Below, piece after piece: positions 7,089 to 14,764 of a stretch of DNA of 18,671 bases (positions within the stretch are counted from its first letter, which is position 1; every line of letters starts with the position of its first letter). Under the pieces are notes generated by a model, which did not search any database, was not told the DNA's origin, and was given only the letters and a program-made list of their open reading frames with translations. Source of the stretch: an uncultured Clostridia bacterium (GTDB taxonomy: Bacteria > Bacillota > Clostridia > Oscillospirales > Acutalibacteraceae); assembly GCA_947623215.1 (NCBI GenBank), contig CANQGN010000011.1, forward strand, positions 1 to 18,671, written 5' to 3'. The position numbers and the translations under genes were made by a program.

Positions 7089-9266
7089 ATGTTAGTTATT
7101 AAGCGCAACAGCTCCGAGGTTACCTTTGACATTACCAAAATCATCGCCGCCGTTACCAAGGCCAACAACGTGGTAGACGAAAGCGAGCGCATGACCCCCA
7201 TGCAGATTCGCCGCATTGCCGAATCGGTCGAACTGGCCTGCCAAAAAACCAACCGTTCGCTCTCGGTAGAAGAGATTCAGGACTTGGTAGAAAAGCAGAT
7301 TATGGCCCACGGCGCCTTTGAGGTGGCCAAGCGCTACATCACCTACCGCTACACCCGCAGTTTGGTGCGCAAGTCCAACACCACCGACGACCGCATTTTA
7401 AGCCTGATTGAGTGCAACAACGAAGAAGCCAAGCAGGAAAATTCCAACAAAAACCCTACCGTAAACAGCGTGCAGCGCGACTATATGGCGGGCGAGGTCT
7501 CGCGCGACATTACCAACCGCATTTTGCTGCCGCAGGATATTGTAGACGCCCACAACGAAGGCATTATTCATTTTCACGATACCGACTACTACGCCCAGCA
7601 CATGCACAACTGCGATTTGGTCAATTTGGAGGATATGCTGCAAAACGGCACCGTTATCAGCGGCACCATGATAGAAAAGCCCCACAGCTTTTCTACCGCC
7701 TGCAACATTGCCACCCAAATTATTGCCCAGGTGGCCTCTAACCAATACGGCGGGCAGAGCATTTCGCTCACCCACCTGGCGCCTTTTGTAGAAATCAGCC
7801 GCCAGCGCATTCGCCGCGAGGTAGCGGAAGAGCTGCGCGACCTTGCCGTGTCGCCCGACGAAGCGACCGTCTCTAAACTGGTAGAAAAACGCCTGCGCGA
7901 AGAAATTAAGCGGGGCGTGCAAACCATTCAGTACCAGGTGGTGACCCTGCTTACCACCAACGGGCAGGCGCCCTTTGTGACCGTCTTTATGTATCTGGGC
8001 GAGGCGACCGACCCCCAGCAGAAAAAAGATTTGGCCATGATAATAGAAGAAACGCTGGAACAGCGCTATCAGGGCGTCAAGAACGAAGAGGGCGTGTGGG
8101 TGACCCCCGCCTTCCCCAAGCTCATTTACGTGCTGGAGGAAGACAACATTCACGAAGACTCGCCCTACTATTACCTGACCGAGCTGGCGGCCAAGTGCAC
8201 CGCCCGCCGCATGGTGCCCGACTATATCTCAGAGAAAAAGATGCTGGAGCTCAAAGTAGACAAAACCGGCACCGGCCGCTGCTACACCTGCATGGGCTGC
8301 CGCAGCTTTTTGACCCCTTACGTAGACGAAAACGGCAACCCCAAATATTACGGCCGGTTTAATCAGGGTGTAGTGACCATCAATCTGGTAGACGTGGCGC
8401 TCTCCTCCGGCGGCAATATTGAAAAATTCTGGCAGATTTTTGACGAACGGTTAGAGCTCTGCCACCGGGCGCTGATGTGCCGGCACGAGCGGCTGAAAGG
8501 CACCCTGTCAGACGCCGCCCCCATTTTGTGGCAATACGGCGCGCTGGCGCGGCTGAAAAAAGGTGAACCCATAGACAAACTGCTCTACGGCGGCTACTCT
8601 ACCATTTCGCTGGGCTATGCCGGCTTGTACGAGTGCGTAAAGTATATGACCGGCAAATCCCACACCGACCCCTCTGCCACCCCCTTTGCGCTGGAAGTGA
8701 TGCAGCACATGAACGACGCCTGCAAGGGCTGGAAAGAGAAGCACAACATCGACTTCAGCCTTTACGGCACGCCGCTGGAATCTACCACCTACAAGTTTGC
8801 CAAGTGCTTACAGCGCCGGTTCGGCATTGTAGAGGGCATTAACGACAAGGGATATATTACCAACAGCTACCACATTCATGTAACCGAAGAAATCGACGCT
8901 TTCTCCAAGCTGGCCTTTGAGTCCAAGTTCCAGGCCCTGTCGCCCGGCGGCGCCATCAGTTACGTAGAGGTGCCCAACATGCAGCACAACTTAAAAGCCG
9001 TGTTGCAGGTGATGAAGTTTATTTACGACAACATTATGTATGCCGAGCTTAACACCAAGAGCGACTACTGCCACGAGTGCGGCTTTGACGGCGAAATTGA
9101 AATTGTAGAAGACGACGAAGGCAAGCTGGTTTGGCGCTGCCCGCAGTGCGGCAACACCAACCAGGACAAAATGAACGTGGCGCGGCGCACCTGCGGCTAC
9201 ATTGGCACCCAGTTCTGGAATCAGGGCCGCACGCAGGAGATTAAAGAGCGGGTACTGCACCTGTAA
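7089..9266 (+). CDS. nrdD: Anaerobic (class III) ribonucleoside-triphosphate reductase
   Basis: The 725-aa enzyme reduces ribonucleoside triphosphates to deoxy forms in the absence of oxygen using a glycyl radical. An N-terminal ATP-cone (about 3-93) gives allosteric control by ATP/dATP. The catalytic barrel includes HNCDLVNLEDMLQNG and CYTCMGCRSFLTP. Near the C-terminus two Cys pairs (CHEC and CPQC) form the zinc site, followed by RRTCGYIGTQFW, in which G703 is the radical glycine. AGAAAGGAAG precedes the ATG at a good distance. It is followed by its activase gene nrdG, with a strong hairpin between them. Upstream NrdR boxes indicate repression by NrdR. Confidence 0.98.
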   Translation: MLVIKRNSSEVTFDITKIIAAVTKANNVVDESERMTPMQIRRIAESVELACQKTNRSLSVEEIQDLVEKQIMAHGAFEVAKRYITYRYTRSLVRKSNTTDDRILSLIECNNEEAKQENSNKNPTVNSVQRDYMAGEVSRDITNRILLPQDIVDAHNEGIIHFHDTDYYAQHMHNCDLVNLEDMLQNGTVISGTMIEKPHSFSTACNIATQIIAQVASNQYGGQSISLTHLAPFVEISRQRIRREVAEELRDLAVSPDEATVSKLVEKRLREEIKRGVQTIQYQVVTLLTTNGQAPFVTVFMYLGEATDPQQKKDLAMIIEETLEQRYQGVKNEEGVWVTPAFPKLIYVLEEDNIHEDSPYYYLTELAAKCTARRMVPDYISEKKMLELKVDKTGTGRCYTCMGCRSFLTPYVDENGNPKYYGRFNQGVVTINLVDVALSSGGNIEKFWQIFDERLELCHRALMCRHERLKGTLSDAAPILWQYGALARLKKGEPIDKLLYGGYSTISLGYAGLYECVKYMTGKSHTDPSATPFALEVMQHMNDACKGWKEKHNIDFSLYGTPLESTTYKFAKCLQRRFGIVEGINDKGYITNSYHIHVTEEIDAFSKLAFESKFQALSPGGAISYVEVPNMQHNLKAVLQVMKFIYDNIMYAELNTKSDYCHECGFDGEIEIVEDDEGKLVWRCPQCGNTNQDKMNVARRTCGYIGTQFWNQGRTQEIKERVLHL

Positions 9267-9298
9267 AAGACTTCCCCGCCCCACCAACCAAAACCGGC

Positions 9299-9330
9299 AA
9301 CCCGCCGCTTTTTTGCGGCGGGTTTTGCTT
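9299..9330 (+). terminator. Strong intrinsic terminator between nrdD and nrdG
   Basis: AACCCGCCGC (9299-9308) pairs perfectly with GCGGCGGGTT (9315-9324) around a T6 loop, and TTGCTT follows. A 10-bp GC-rich stem with a T-rich tail should stop much transcription, so nrdG may be made from readthrough at a lower level than nrdD. The T-tail is interrupted, so leakage is plausible. Confidence 0.8.
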
Positions 9331-9358
9331 CCAACGTAAGAAAGGCGTTTCAAAAACG

Positions 9359-9886
9359 ATGTATTACGGCCAAATTAAAAATTGCGATATTGCCGACGGC
9401 GTAGGGGTGCGGGTTACGCTTTTTGTCTCCGGCTGCACCAACCATTGCGAGGGCTGTTTTCAGCCCGAGACGTGGGATTTTACCTACGGGCAGCCCTTTA
9501 CCGCCGAAACCGAAAACCAACTGCTGCAAATGCTGGCGCCCCATTATATAGACGGGCTAACCCTGCTTGGCGGCGAACCCTTTGAACCCGAGAACCAGCG
9601 GGCGCTGCTGCCCTTTGTGCAGCGGGTGCGGGCGGCCTACCCCCGCAAAACCATTTGGTGCTTTACCGGCTTTACCTTTGAGCAGCTGCACACCCCCGGC
9701 TGCCATGCCCGGTGCGAGGTTACCGACTCGCTGCTGGTGCTGCTGGACGTACTGGTAGACGGCCGCTTTGAGCAGGACAAACGGGATATTTCCCTCCGCT
9801 TTCGCGGCTCCTCTAACCAGCGGCTGCTGGACGTACCCAAATCGCTGGCCGCCCGCCGCCCGGTGCTGTGGGAGGGCGAGGCCTGA
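9359..9886 (+). CDS. nrdG: Anaerobic ribonucleotide reductase activating protein (radical SAM)
   Basis: The 175-aa protein uses S-adenosylmethionine and a 4Fe-4S cluster to install the glycyl radical on NrdD. The cluster cysteines are C26, C30 and C33 in SGCTNHCEGCFQPETWDF, and the SAM-binding GGEPF follows in LLGGEPFEPEN. Length is normal for NrdG. It begins 92 bases after nrdD, only about 30 bases beyond the terminator hairpin. The nearest purine-rich site, AAGAAAGG, is about 13 bases before the ATG, rather far, so translation may be modest. I see no clear separate promoter. Confidence 0.96.
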   Translation: MYYGQIKNCDIADGVGVRVTLFVSGCTNHCEGCFQPETWDFTYGQPFTAETENQLLQMLAPHYIDGLTLLGGEPFEPENQRALLPFVQRVRAAYPRKTIWCFTGFTFEQLHTPGCHARCEVTDSLLVLLDVLVDGRFEQDKRDISLRFRGSSNQRLLDVPKSLAARRPVLWEGEA

Positions 9887-9914
9887 GGCGGCCCGGTTGC
9901 AATCAATCAATCAA

Positions 9915-9959
9915 AAACCCCCTGCGGTTCCCGCCGGTAAGCGGGCCCGCAGGGGGTTT
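9915..9959. terminator. Nested bidirectional terminator between nrdG and the ABC transporter gene
   Basis: A 13-bp perfect stem, AAACCCCCTGCGG (9915-9927) with CCGCAGGGGGTTT (9947-9959), encloses a second 5-bp hairpin CCCGC/GCGGG (9930-9945). T residues follow the stem on both strands (TTT on plus, TTTTT on minus), so it can end both convergent transcripts. Confidence 0.85.
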
Positions 9960-9980
9960 GCTGTTGGGTTTGGTTGGGGA

Positions 9981-12635
9981 TTATTCGCTGCGCAGGGCCA
10001 CCACGGGGTCCTTTTTGGCGGCAATGCGAGAGGGAATCACCCCGGCAATGAGGGTGAGCAGCATACTGATGAGCACCAAAATCACCCCGCCGAGCACCGG
10101 CAGCTTGGCGGCGCCGGCAATGTCGGTTAAATGCTGAATTATGAGGTTAATGGGAATGGTGAGCAGCAGGGTAATGCCTATGCCCAGCGCCCCGGCCACA
10201 AAGCCGATGATGAGCGTTTCGGCGTTAAACACGCGCGAGATGTCGCGCTTGGAGGCGCCAATGGCCCGCAGCACGCCGATTTCGCGGGTGCGCTCCAGCA
10301 CCGAAATGTAGGTGATGATGCCAATCATAATGGACGACACCACCAGCGACACCGCCACAAAGGCGATTAAAATATAACTGATGGCGTTGATGATGGTGGT
10401 AACGGAAGACATCATCAGCCCAATGTAGTCGGTGTACTGTATGCGGTCGGCCTCTTCTACGTCGTCGTTATAGCGGGCAATAAAGTCGGTAATCACGTCT
10501 TTCGACTCAAAGTCACGGGGGTAAATGGCAATGGCAGAGGGGCGGTCGATTTCTGAAACGCCCATGCGGGCCAAGTTGCCGTCGTAGGTGGCGGTGGTAA
10601 TGCGGCTGTTGACCGAGCTTTGAAAGACGGATACAATTTCGGCTTCCTCCATGCCGCTTTGCTGCATTTGCTGCAAGCGGGCGGCGGGTTCGGCCTGCTC
10701 GGCAGTCGGCAGGCCGGCAATGTAAGCCTGCACGTCCGCTATAGAGGCAAACACCACCTGCTCGGCTTTCTCTCCCTCTTCCGGGAAAGGCAGGCCGGTA
10801 AAGAGGTCAACGTCCGGGTGGGCTTTTTGCTCTTTTACAATTTCGCTGTCGTTTACAAGGCCTATCAGTTCGGTCATCAGCCCGCCGGTGTAGCCCACCG
10901 CGCCGGTTACCGAGGCGGTGGCTACGTCCTCTGCCGGGCGCAAAATGCCGCAAACCGAAATTTCTATGCCCTGCTCCTTTACCGTGCGCTCTACAAAATC
11001 GCTGTCGGCTGATTTGTCTACCCACACGTTGCTATCTTCGCCCGACTGCCGCACAAAGTAGGCGGTGTTGGGCAGCAGCCGAAAGCGCAGCGCCAGCAGC
11101 TGGTCGTAGGTGTAGTGGGTGGGCTCTACCGTGTAGTCTTCGCCGTTTAAGGCGCTGTCGCGAATTTTGTTTACCTGCTCGGGGTCCATTAGCCCCAGCG
11201 AGTAGAGGGCGTAGTCGCTTATCTCGTTGTTTTCGTCTACCACCAGCACCACTTCGTGCGGGTTTTGGGGCATACGACCGGCCAGCACGTCGTACTGTTT
11301 TTCCAGCAGGGCGTCGTTGTTGAGCAGCTGCTGCCACACGTTGTTGTTCATGGGGGTGGCGCTGGCCATTTGGGTCATGGTGTCAGAGTAGCCCATGCGC
11401 TCCATAATGTCGTTGGGGTTTACCTGCTGCAGGCCGTCGTCGGTTTCGCGGTAGAGATTCAGCGTGGTGGCGTACTGGTACTGAATGTCTGAAACGCAGT
11501 CTTGCAGCTCGCCCTCGTGCTGCTCTAAATACGTCTTAAAATCCTCTAAATTGTTGCGGGTAATGCCCTGCACCATGGTGTTGCCCATTTGGCTTAACAC
11601 GTTGTTGGAGTATATCTGGTCAAGCGGGTGCTCGGGGGGCTTGGTGTTGTTCATCATTTCGTCCATCATGGCGGTAAAGTCTACGGACGTTTCCTCTAAC
11701 GTAAGCGGGTAGTTCGAGAGCGTGTCTTCCTCTACGTTGGCAATGTAGGCGCGTATGCCGCTGGACATGGCAAGAATCAGCGCAATGCCAATAATGCCAA
11801 TGGACCCCGCAAAGGCGGTTAAAATGGTGCGGGCCTTTTTGGTAAGCAGATTGTGAAACGAGAGCGAGAGGGCGGTGACGAAGGACATAGAGCTGCGCTC
11901 CGCCCGGCGGGCGCGGCGGGTTTTGGGCTTCTTCGGTTCTTCAAAGGCTTCTTCCGCCTCGCAGGGGGCGGAATCGCTGATGATTTCGCCGTCTTTCAGC
12001 CGCAAAATGCGGGTGGCGTAGCGCTCGGCCAGCTCCGGGTTGTGGGTGACCATAATCACCAGCCGGGAGGCGGAAATTTCTTTTAAAATTTCCATAATTT
12101 GCAGGCTGGTTTCACTGTCCAGCGCACCCGTGGGTTCGTCCGCCAGCAAAATATCGGGGTTATTCACCAGCGCCCGGGCAATGGCCACCCGCTGCATTTG
12201 CCCGCCGGACATCTGGTTGGGCTTTTTGTGCAGCTGGTTTTGCAGCCCCACGCGGGTTAGCGCCTCTACCGCCCGGCGGCGGCGTTCGCTCCGCGACACG
12301 CCCGAGAGGGTGAGCGCCAGCTCTACGTTTGCCAGTACCGACTGGTGGGCGATCAGGTTGTAGCTTTGAAACACAAAGCCGACCGAGTGGTTACGGTAGG
12401 CGTCCCAGTCAGCGTCGCGAAACTCTTTGGTAGACCGCCCGCGAATAAACAGGTCGCCCTCGGTGTAGCCGTCTAACCCGCCTATGATGTTGAGCAGGGT
12501 GGTTTTGCCGCAGCCGGAGGGGCCGAGCACCGCCACAAATTGCTGCCGGGGAAAGGTGACGGAAACGCCCTTTAAGGCCGTTACCGCGTTTTCGCCGGCT
12601 TCGTATTGCTTTACGATGTTTTGCAGTCGAAGCAT
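9981..12635 (-). CDS. ABC transporter, ATPase fused to FtsX/MacB-type permease
   Basis: The 884-aa polypeptide joins an ABC ATPase (about 1-225) to a MacB/FtsX-like permease. Seen: Walker A GPSGCGKTT (38-46), Q-loop VFQSYNL, signature MSGGQMQR (142-149), Walker B DILLADEP (161-168), and the H-loop histidine in VTHNP. A charged linker (about 222-248) precedes the first membrane helix (about 270-292), then a large extracytoplasmic domain, then three helices near the C-terminus with the coupling motif LERTREIGVLRAIGASKRDI. Such transporters move peptides, antibiotics or lipoproteins, or act on the cell wall by mechanotransmission; the substrate here is unknown. I chose the ATG at 12635 because the conserved LRLQNIVKQYE follows and AAAGGA lies upstream. 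An in-frame ATG at 12680 would place the N-terminus inside the inverted-repeat element. No partner genes are adjacent. Confidence 0.92.
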   Translation of the reverse strand: MLRLQNIVKQYEAGENAVTALKGVSVTFPRQQFVAVLGPSGCGKTTLLNIIGGLDGYTEGDLFIRGRSTKEFRDADWDAYRNHSVGFVFQSYNLIAHQSVLANVELALTLSGVSRSERRRRAVEALTRVGLQNQLHKKPNQMSGGQMQRVAIARALVNNPDILLADEPTGALDSETSLQIMEILKEISASRLVIMVTHNPELAERYATRILRLKDGEIISDSAPCEAEEAFEEPKKPKTRRARRAERSSMSFVTALSLSFHNLLTKKARTILTAFAGSIGIIGIALILAMSSGIRAYIANVEEDTLSNYPLTLEETSVDFTAMMDEMMNNTKPPEHPLDQIYSNNVLSQMGNTMVQGITRNNLEDFKTYLEQHEGELQDCVSDIQYQYATTLNLYRETDDGLQQVNPNDIMERMGYSDTMTQMASATPMNNNVWQQLLNNDALLEKQYDVLAGRMPQNPHEVVLVVDENNEISDYALYSLGLMDPEQVNKIRDSALNGEDYTVEPTHYTYDQLLALRFRLLPNTAYFVRQSGEDSNVWVDKSADSDFVERTVKEQGIEISVCGILRPAEDVATASVTGAVGYTGGLMTELIGLVNDSEIVKEQKAHPDVDLFTGLPFPEEGEKAEQVVFASIADVQAYIAGLPTAEQAEPAARLQQMQQSGMEEAEIVSVFQSSVNSRITTATYDGNLARMGVSEIDRPSAIAIYPRDFESKDVITDFIARYNDDVEEADRIQYTDYIGLMMSSVTTIINAISYILIAFVAVSLVVSSIMIGIITYISVLERTREIGVLRAIGASKRDISRVFNAETLIIGFVAGALGIGITLLLTIPINLIIQHLTDIAGAAKLPVLGGVILVLISMLLTLIAGVIPSRIAAKKDPVVALRSE

Positions 12636-12670
12636 ATTGATAAACCGTCCTTTCAAAAAGACTGAGGGTA

Positions 12671-12944
12671 GGCAATGCAATCAGGGTACAACGTGTTTTT
12701 GGGGGAGTGCCCGCCGCATCTGCTGCGTTGTCACGCTTTTGCCGTACACAAAGTACGGCTGCAAGCGCACGCCTTGCAGCTATCGACGGGCGCTCTCCCC
12801 AAAAATCTCCGACCTGCCGCGGGGGCGATTTTTTGACTTTGCAAGGCGGCAGGCCGCAGGAATACGGGCGTATTGCAAGGCCGACAACAAAGCCTATCGG
12901 GAAATCGCGCCGCGTCAGGCGCATTGTACCCCGATTGTATTGCC
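12671..12944. mobile_element. MITE-like noncoding element with terminal inverted repeats and TA flanks
   Basis: The left end GGCAATGCAATCAGGGTACAA (from 12671) matches the inverted right end GGCAATACAATCGGGGTACAA (from 12944) at 19 of 21 positions. Both ends are flanked by TA, the target duplication expected of IS630/Tc1-mariner-type elements. The interior has no credible gene but is full of inverted repeats. An 18-bp stem (12696-12713 with 12787-12805, one bulge and one G.U) closes a branched set of small hairpins (12715-12727, 12741-12759, 12760-12778). On the right are CCTGCCGC/GCGGCAGG (12813-12820 and 12846-12853) and AATACG/CGTATT (12861-12874). It lies in the leader of the ABC transporter gene, ending 36 bp before its start codon. 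No transposase is present, so it would move only in trans. Family identity is inferred. Confidence 0.75.
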
Positions 12945-12972
12945 TAAACAAATTAAAACTTTCCTAAGCTAT

Positions 12973-13001
12973 ACTATACCAGAAAATCCGGCGTTTGAAA
13001 A
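12973..13001 (-). promoter_or_regulatory. Candidate promoter of the ABC transporter, upstream of the MITE
   Basis: On the minus strand TATAGT (12978-12973) has TTTTCA (13001-12996) 17 bases upstream, 4 of 6 against TTGACA. It points toward the ABC gene but lies about 340 bp from its start codon with the whole inverted-repeat element between. That suggests the element inserted into the original leader. Confidence 0.4.
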
Positions 13002-13194
13002 GATGGCAGAATCATGAGAATTGCAGAATTTTGCGCGGAATTTTGGTTGCTTTGTCAAAAATCCCGTTTGGTAACAAACGGTTCACAAATTGGGAGTACA
13101 ATAACCATATGCACCCCGTATGCGCCCCCGGTGACAGGGACGCGCCCCGCCGCATACACTGCACTGAAAACGCTTTACAAGGGGTGTGCTTGCC
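13002..13194. other. Leader region of the P-loop protein with two inverted repeats
   Basis: I see no gene here. CCGTTTG/CAAACGG (13064-13070 and 13075-13081, loop GTAA) is a perfect 7-bp inverted repeat that could be an operator. GTATGCG/CGCATAC (13118-13124 and 13151-13157) would form a larger hairpin in the leader RNA. A TACAAT at 13097-13102 could be a -10, but no -35 is properly spaced, so the promoter is unresolved. Confidence 0.4.
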
Positions 13195-14310
13195 ATGCAA
13201 AACGAAACCTTTGAATCCCTTGCGGCCACCCGGCCGCGCTTTTTTCTGGGGGCCAATGCCGGCAGCGGATTTTTCAGCTGCTTTGGCGACTGCTACCGCC
13301 CGGGGGCGGGCGAGCGGCTGACCATTTTAAAGGGCGGCCCCGGCACGGGAAAATCCACCTTTATGAAGCAGCTCGCGGTGTGGGCGGCCGAGCGGGAGCA
13401 GCCGGTGGAGCTATACTTTTGTTCGTCTGACCCCGCCTCGTTAGACGGCGTGCGCTTTCCCACTCTCGGCGCCGCGGTGATAGACGGTACCGCCCCCCAC
13501 ACCATGGACGCCGCCCGCCTGGGCCTTACCGAAGAGCTGGTGGATTTGGGGGCCTGCTTAAACGCCGACGAGCTGCAAAAAAACCGGGCGGAAATCCTTT
13601 CGCTCTACGAGCAAAACGGCCTGCTGCACCGCCGGGCGGGCCGGTTTGCGGCGGCCGCCTCGCGCTTAGTAGACGACAGCTTTGCGGTGGACTGCGAGTG
13701 CTGCGACTTAGAGCGGGCGGGGGAGACGGCCGAAAAGCTCTGCGACAGCCTGCTGCCGAATAAAAAGGGCGGCCGGGGGGCGCAAACCCGCCGCTTCCTT
13801 GGCGGGCTAACCCCCGTGGGCCCGCTGCTGCTGGAAGAAACGCTGCGCTGCTACGCCGATGAAATTGTGGCCATAGAAGACGAAAACGGCGGCGCGGCCT
13901 CGGTGATGATGACCGCCATACGCAACCGGGCGCTCGCGGCGGGGTATGAGGTCATTACCTGCCCCTGTGCCCTTTCGCCCGAGCGCAAAATCGACCATAT
14001 CATCGTGCCGGACCGGCGGCTGGCTTTTTGCACCGCCAACGCATTTCTGCCGGTTACGGTAGATACCCGGCGGCGCATTCACGCCCGGCGATTTCACGAT
14101 TTACCGGCGCTGGCCGAGAAAAAACAGCGGCTGCGCTTTAACCGCCGGGCGGCGGAAGAACGGTTAGACGGCGCCTGCACCGCGCTGCGCGAGGCCAAAG
14201 CGGTGCACGATTTGCTGGAGAAGCACTATATTGCCGCCATGGACTTTGCGGCGGTCGACCGGCTGCGCCAGCAGTTAGAGCGGCGGCTGGCAGAGCGGCT
14301 GCCAAAGTAA
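13195..14310 (+). CDS. PRK06851-like P-loop NTPase with a degenerate second half
   Basis: The 371-aa protein has FLGANAGSGFFSCF then LTILKGGPGTGKSTFMKQL, a clear Walker A at 47-54, followed by CSSDPASLDGV and DGTAPH (98-102). These are hallmarks of the PRK06851 family of uncharacterised Firmicutes P-loop proteins. The family has two homologous halves. Here the second (from about LTPVGP, 205) keeps the shape but has IEDENGGAASVMM (228-239) where a second P-loop would be, so only the first site should bind nucleotide. I chose the ATG at 13195 because AAGGGGTG lies about 8 bases before it; a GTG at 13186 in the same frame overlaps that site. It is a single-gene unit with its own strong terminator. 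Biological role unknown. Confidence 0.8.
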   Translation: MQNETFESLAATRPRFFLGANAGSGFFSCFGDCYRPGAGERLTILKGGPGTGKSTFMKQLAVWAAEREQPVELYFCSSDPASLDGVRFPTLGAAVIDGTAPHTMDAARLGLTEELVDLGACLNADELQKNRAEILSLYEQNGLLHRRAGRFAAAASRLVDDSFAVDCECCDLERAGETAEKLCDSLLPNKKGGRGAQTRRFLGGLTPVGPLLLEETLRCYADEIVAIEDENGGAASVMMTAIRNRALAAGYEVITCPCALSPERKIDHIIVPDRRLAFCTANAFLPVTVDTRRRIHARRFHDLPALAEKKQRLRFNRRAAEERLDGACTALREAKAVHDLLEKHYIAAMDFAAVDRLRQQLERRLAERLPK

Positions 14311-14324
14311 TACTTTGAGTTTCG

Positions 14325-14387
14325 CCCCGCCGGGGAACTTCTTATTTGCCTTTTTAAGGCGTAAGGGGAGCCCCCGGCGGGGTTTTT
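14325..14387 (+). terminator. Strong intrinsic terminator after the P-loop gene
   Basis: CCCCGCCGGGG (14325-14335) pairs perfectly with CCCCGGCGGGG (14372-14382), followed by TTTTT (14383-14387). A smaller hairpin GCCTT/AAGGC (14348-14360) sits inside. It isolates the sporulation genes downstream from the P-loop gene. Confidence 0.85.
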
Positions 14388-14400
14388 GCGCTCGGCTGCC

Positions 14401-14430
14401 GGTATGCCCGGGGGGCGGCGCGCATATAGT
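14401..14430 (+). promoter_or_regulatory. Possible sigma-E-like promoter of yqfCD
   Basis: CATATAGT (14423-14430) resembles the mother-cell sigma-E -10 CATACAAT at 6 of 8 positions. GGTATGC at 14401-14407 is a weak -35 about 15 bases upstream. yqfC is a known sigma-E target in Bacillus subtilis, which fits, but the match is weak. Confidence 0.3.
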
Positions 14431-14479
14431 AAAAGAGCAAAATAGTAAAGAAAACGCGAACGAATGGGGGCGGGGAACC

Positions 14480-14734
14480 ATGGCGAAAAAACGGCCGGGA
14501 ACCCCCCGGCTGCCCCTGCCTGCCGGCACGGTGGGCGGGCGCATTTTGCTGCTGGGCGACCGGGAGGTAACGGTAGAGGGCTGCCGGGGCGTGCTGGGGT
14601 ACGAGGGCGGCTGCGTGCGGTTAAATTTGGGGGAGCGCCAGCTGAAAATTACCGGGCAGGGGCTGTGCGTGCGCACGCTGGAGCGCAACTACTGCGCGGT
14701 AGAGGGAGTGGTGAGCACTCTTAGCTTTGAATAA
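14480..14734 (+). CDS. yqfC: Sporulation protein YqfC (YabP/YqfC family)
   Basis: The 84-aa protein has the YabP/YqfC beta-rich pattern: RILLLGDREVTVEGCRGVLG, then VRLNLGERQLKITGQGLCV and a closing VEGVVSTLSFE. I chose the ATG at 14480 because GGGGGCGGGG precedes it and the length then fits the family (about 90 aa). The frame is open further upstream to 14315, but that stretch overlaps the terminator hairpin. It is followed 30 bases later by yqfD, its usual partner, so the two probably form an operon acting in the mother cell during sporulation. The molecular role is not well defined in any species. Confidence 0.88.
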   Translation: MAKKRPGTPRLPLPAGTVGGRILLLGDREVTVEGCRGVLGYEGGCVRLNLGERQLKITGQGLCVRTLERNYCAVEGVVSTLSFE

Positions 14735-14764
14735 TCCATAACAAGGGGAACAGGGGGCGGCGAC

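Noticed and set aside
7398..8153. 251-codon minus-strand open frame inside nrdD
   Set aside because: It lies wholly inside the well-supported nrdD frame and shows no recognisable motif.
12671..12944. CRISPR array or riboswitch
   Set aside because: There are no regularly spaced direct repeats, and matched inverted ends with TA flanks fit a short transposable element better than a riboswitch.
12409..13017. Open frames of about 180 codons on both strands through the inverted-repeat element
   Set aside because: They cross the element, the transporter start and noncoding DNA. The sequence is explained by inverted repeats, and no domain is visible in either frame.
14315..14479. Longer N-terminus for yqfC starting at 14315
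   Set aside because: That stretch overlaps the terminator hairpin and is not YqfC-like. The ATG at 14480 has a good ribosome-binding site and gives the family's length.
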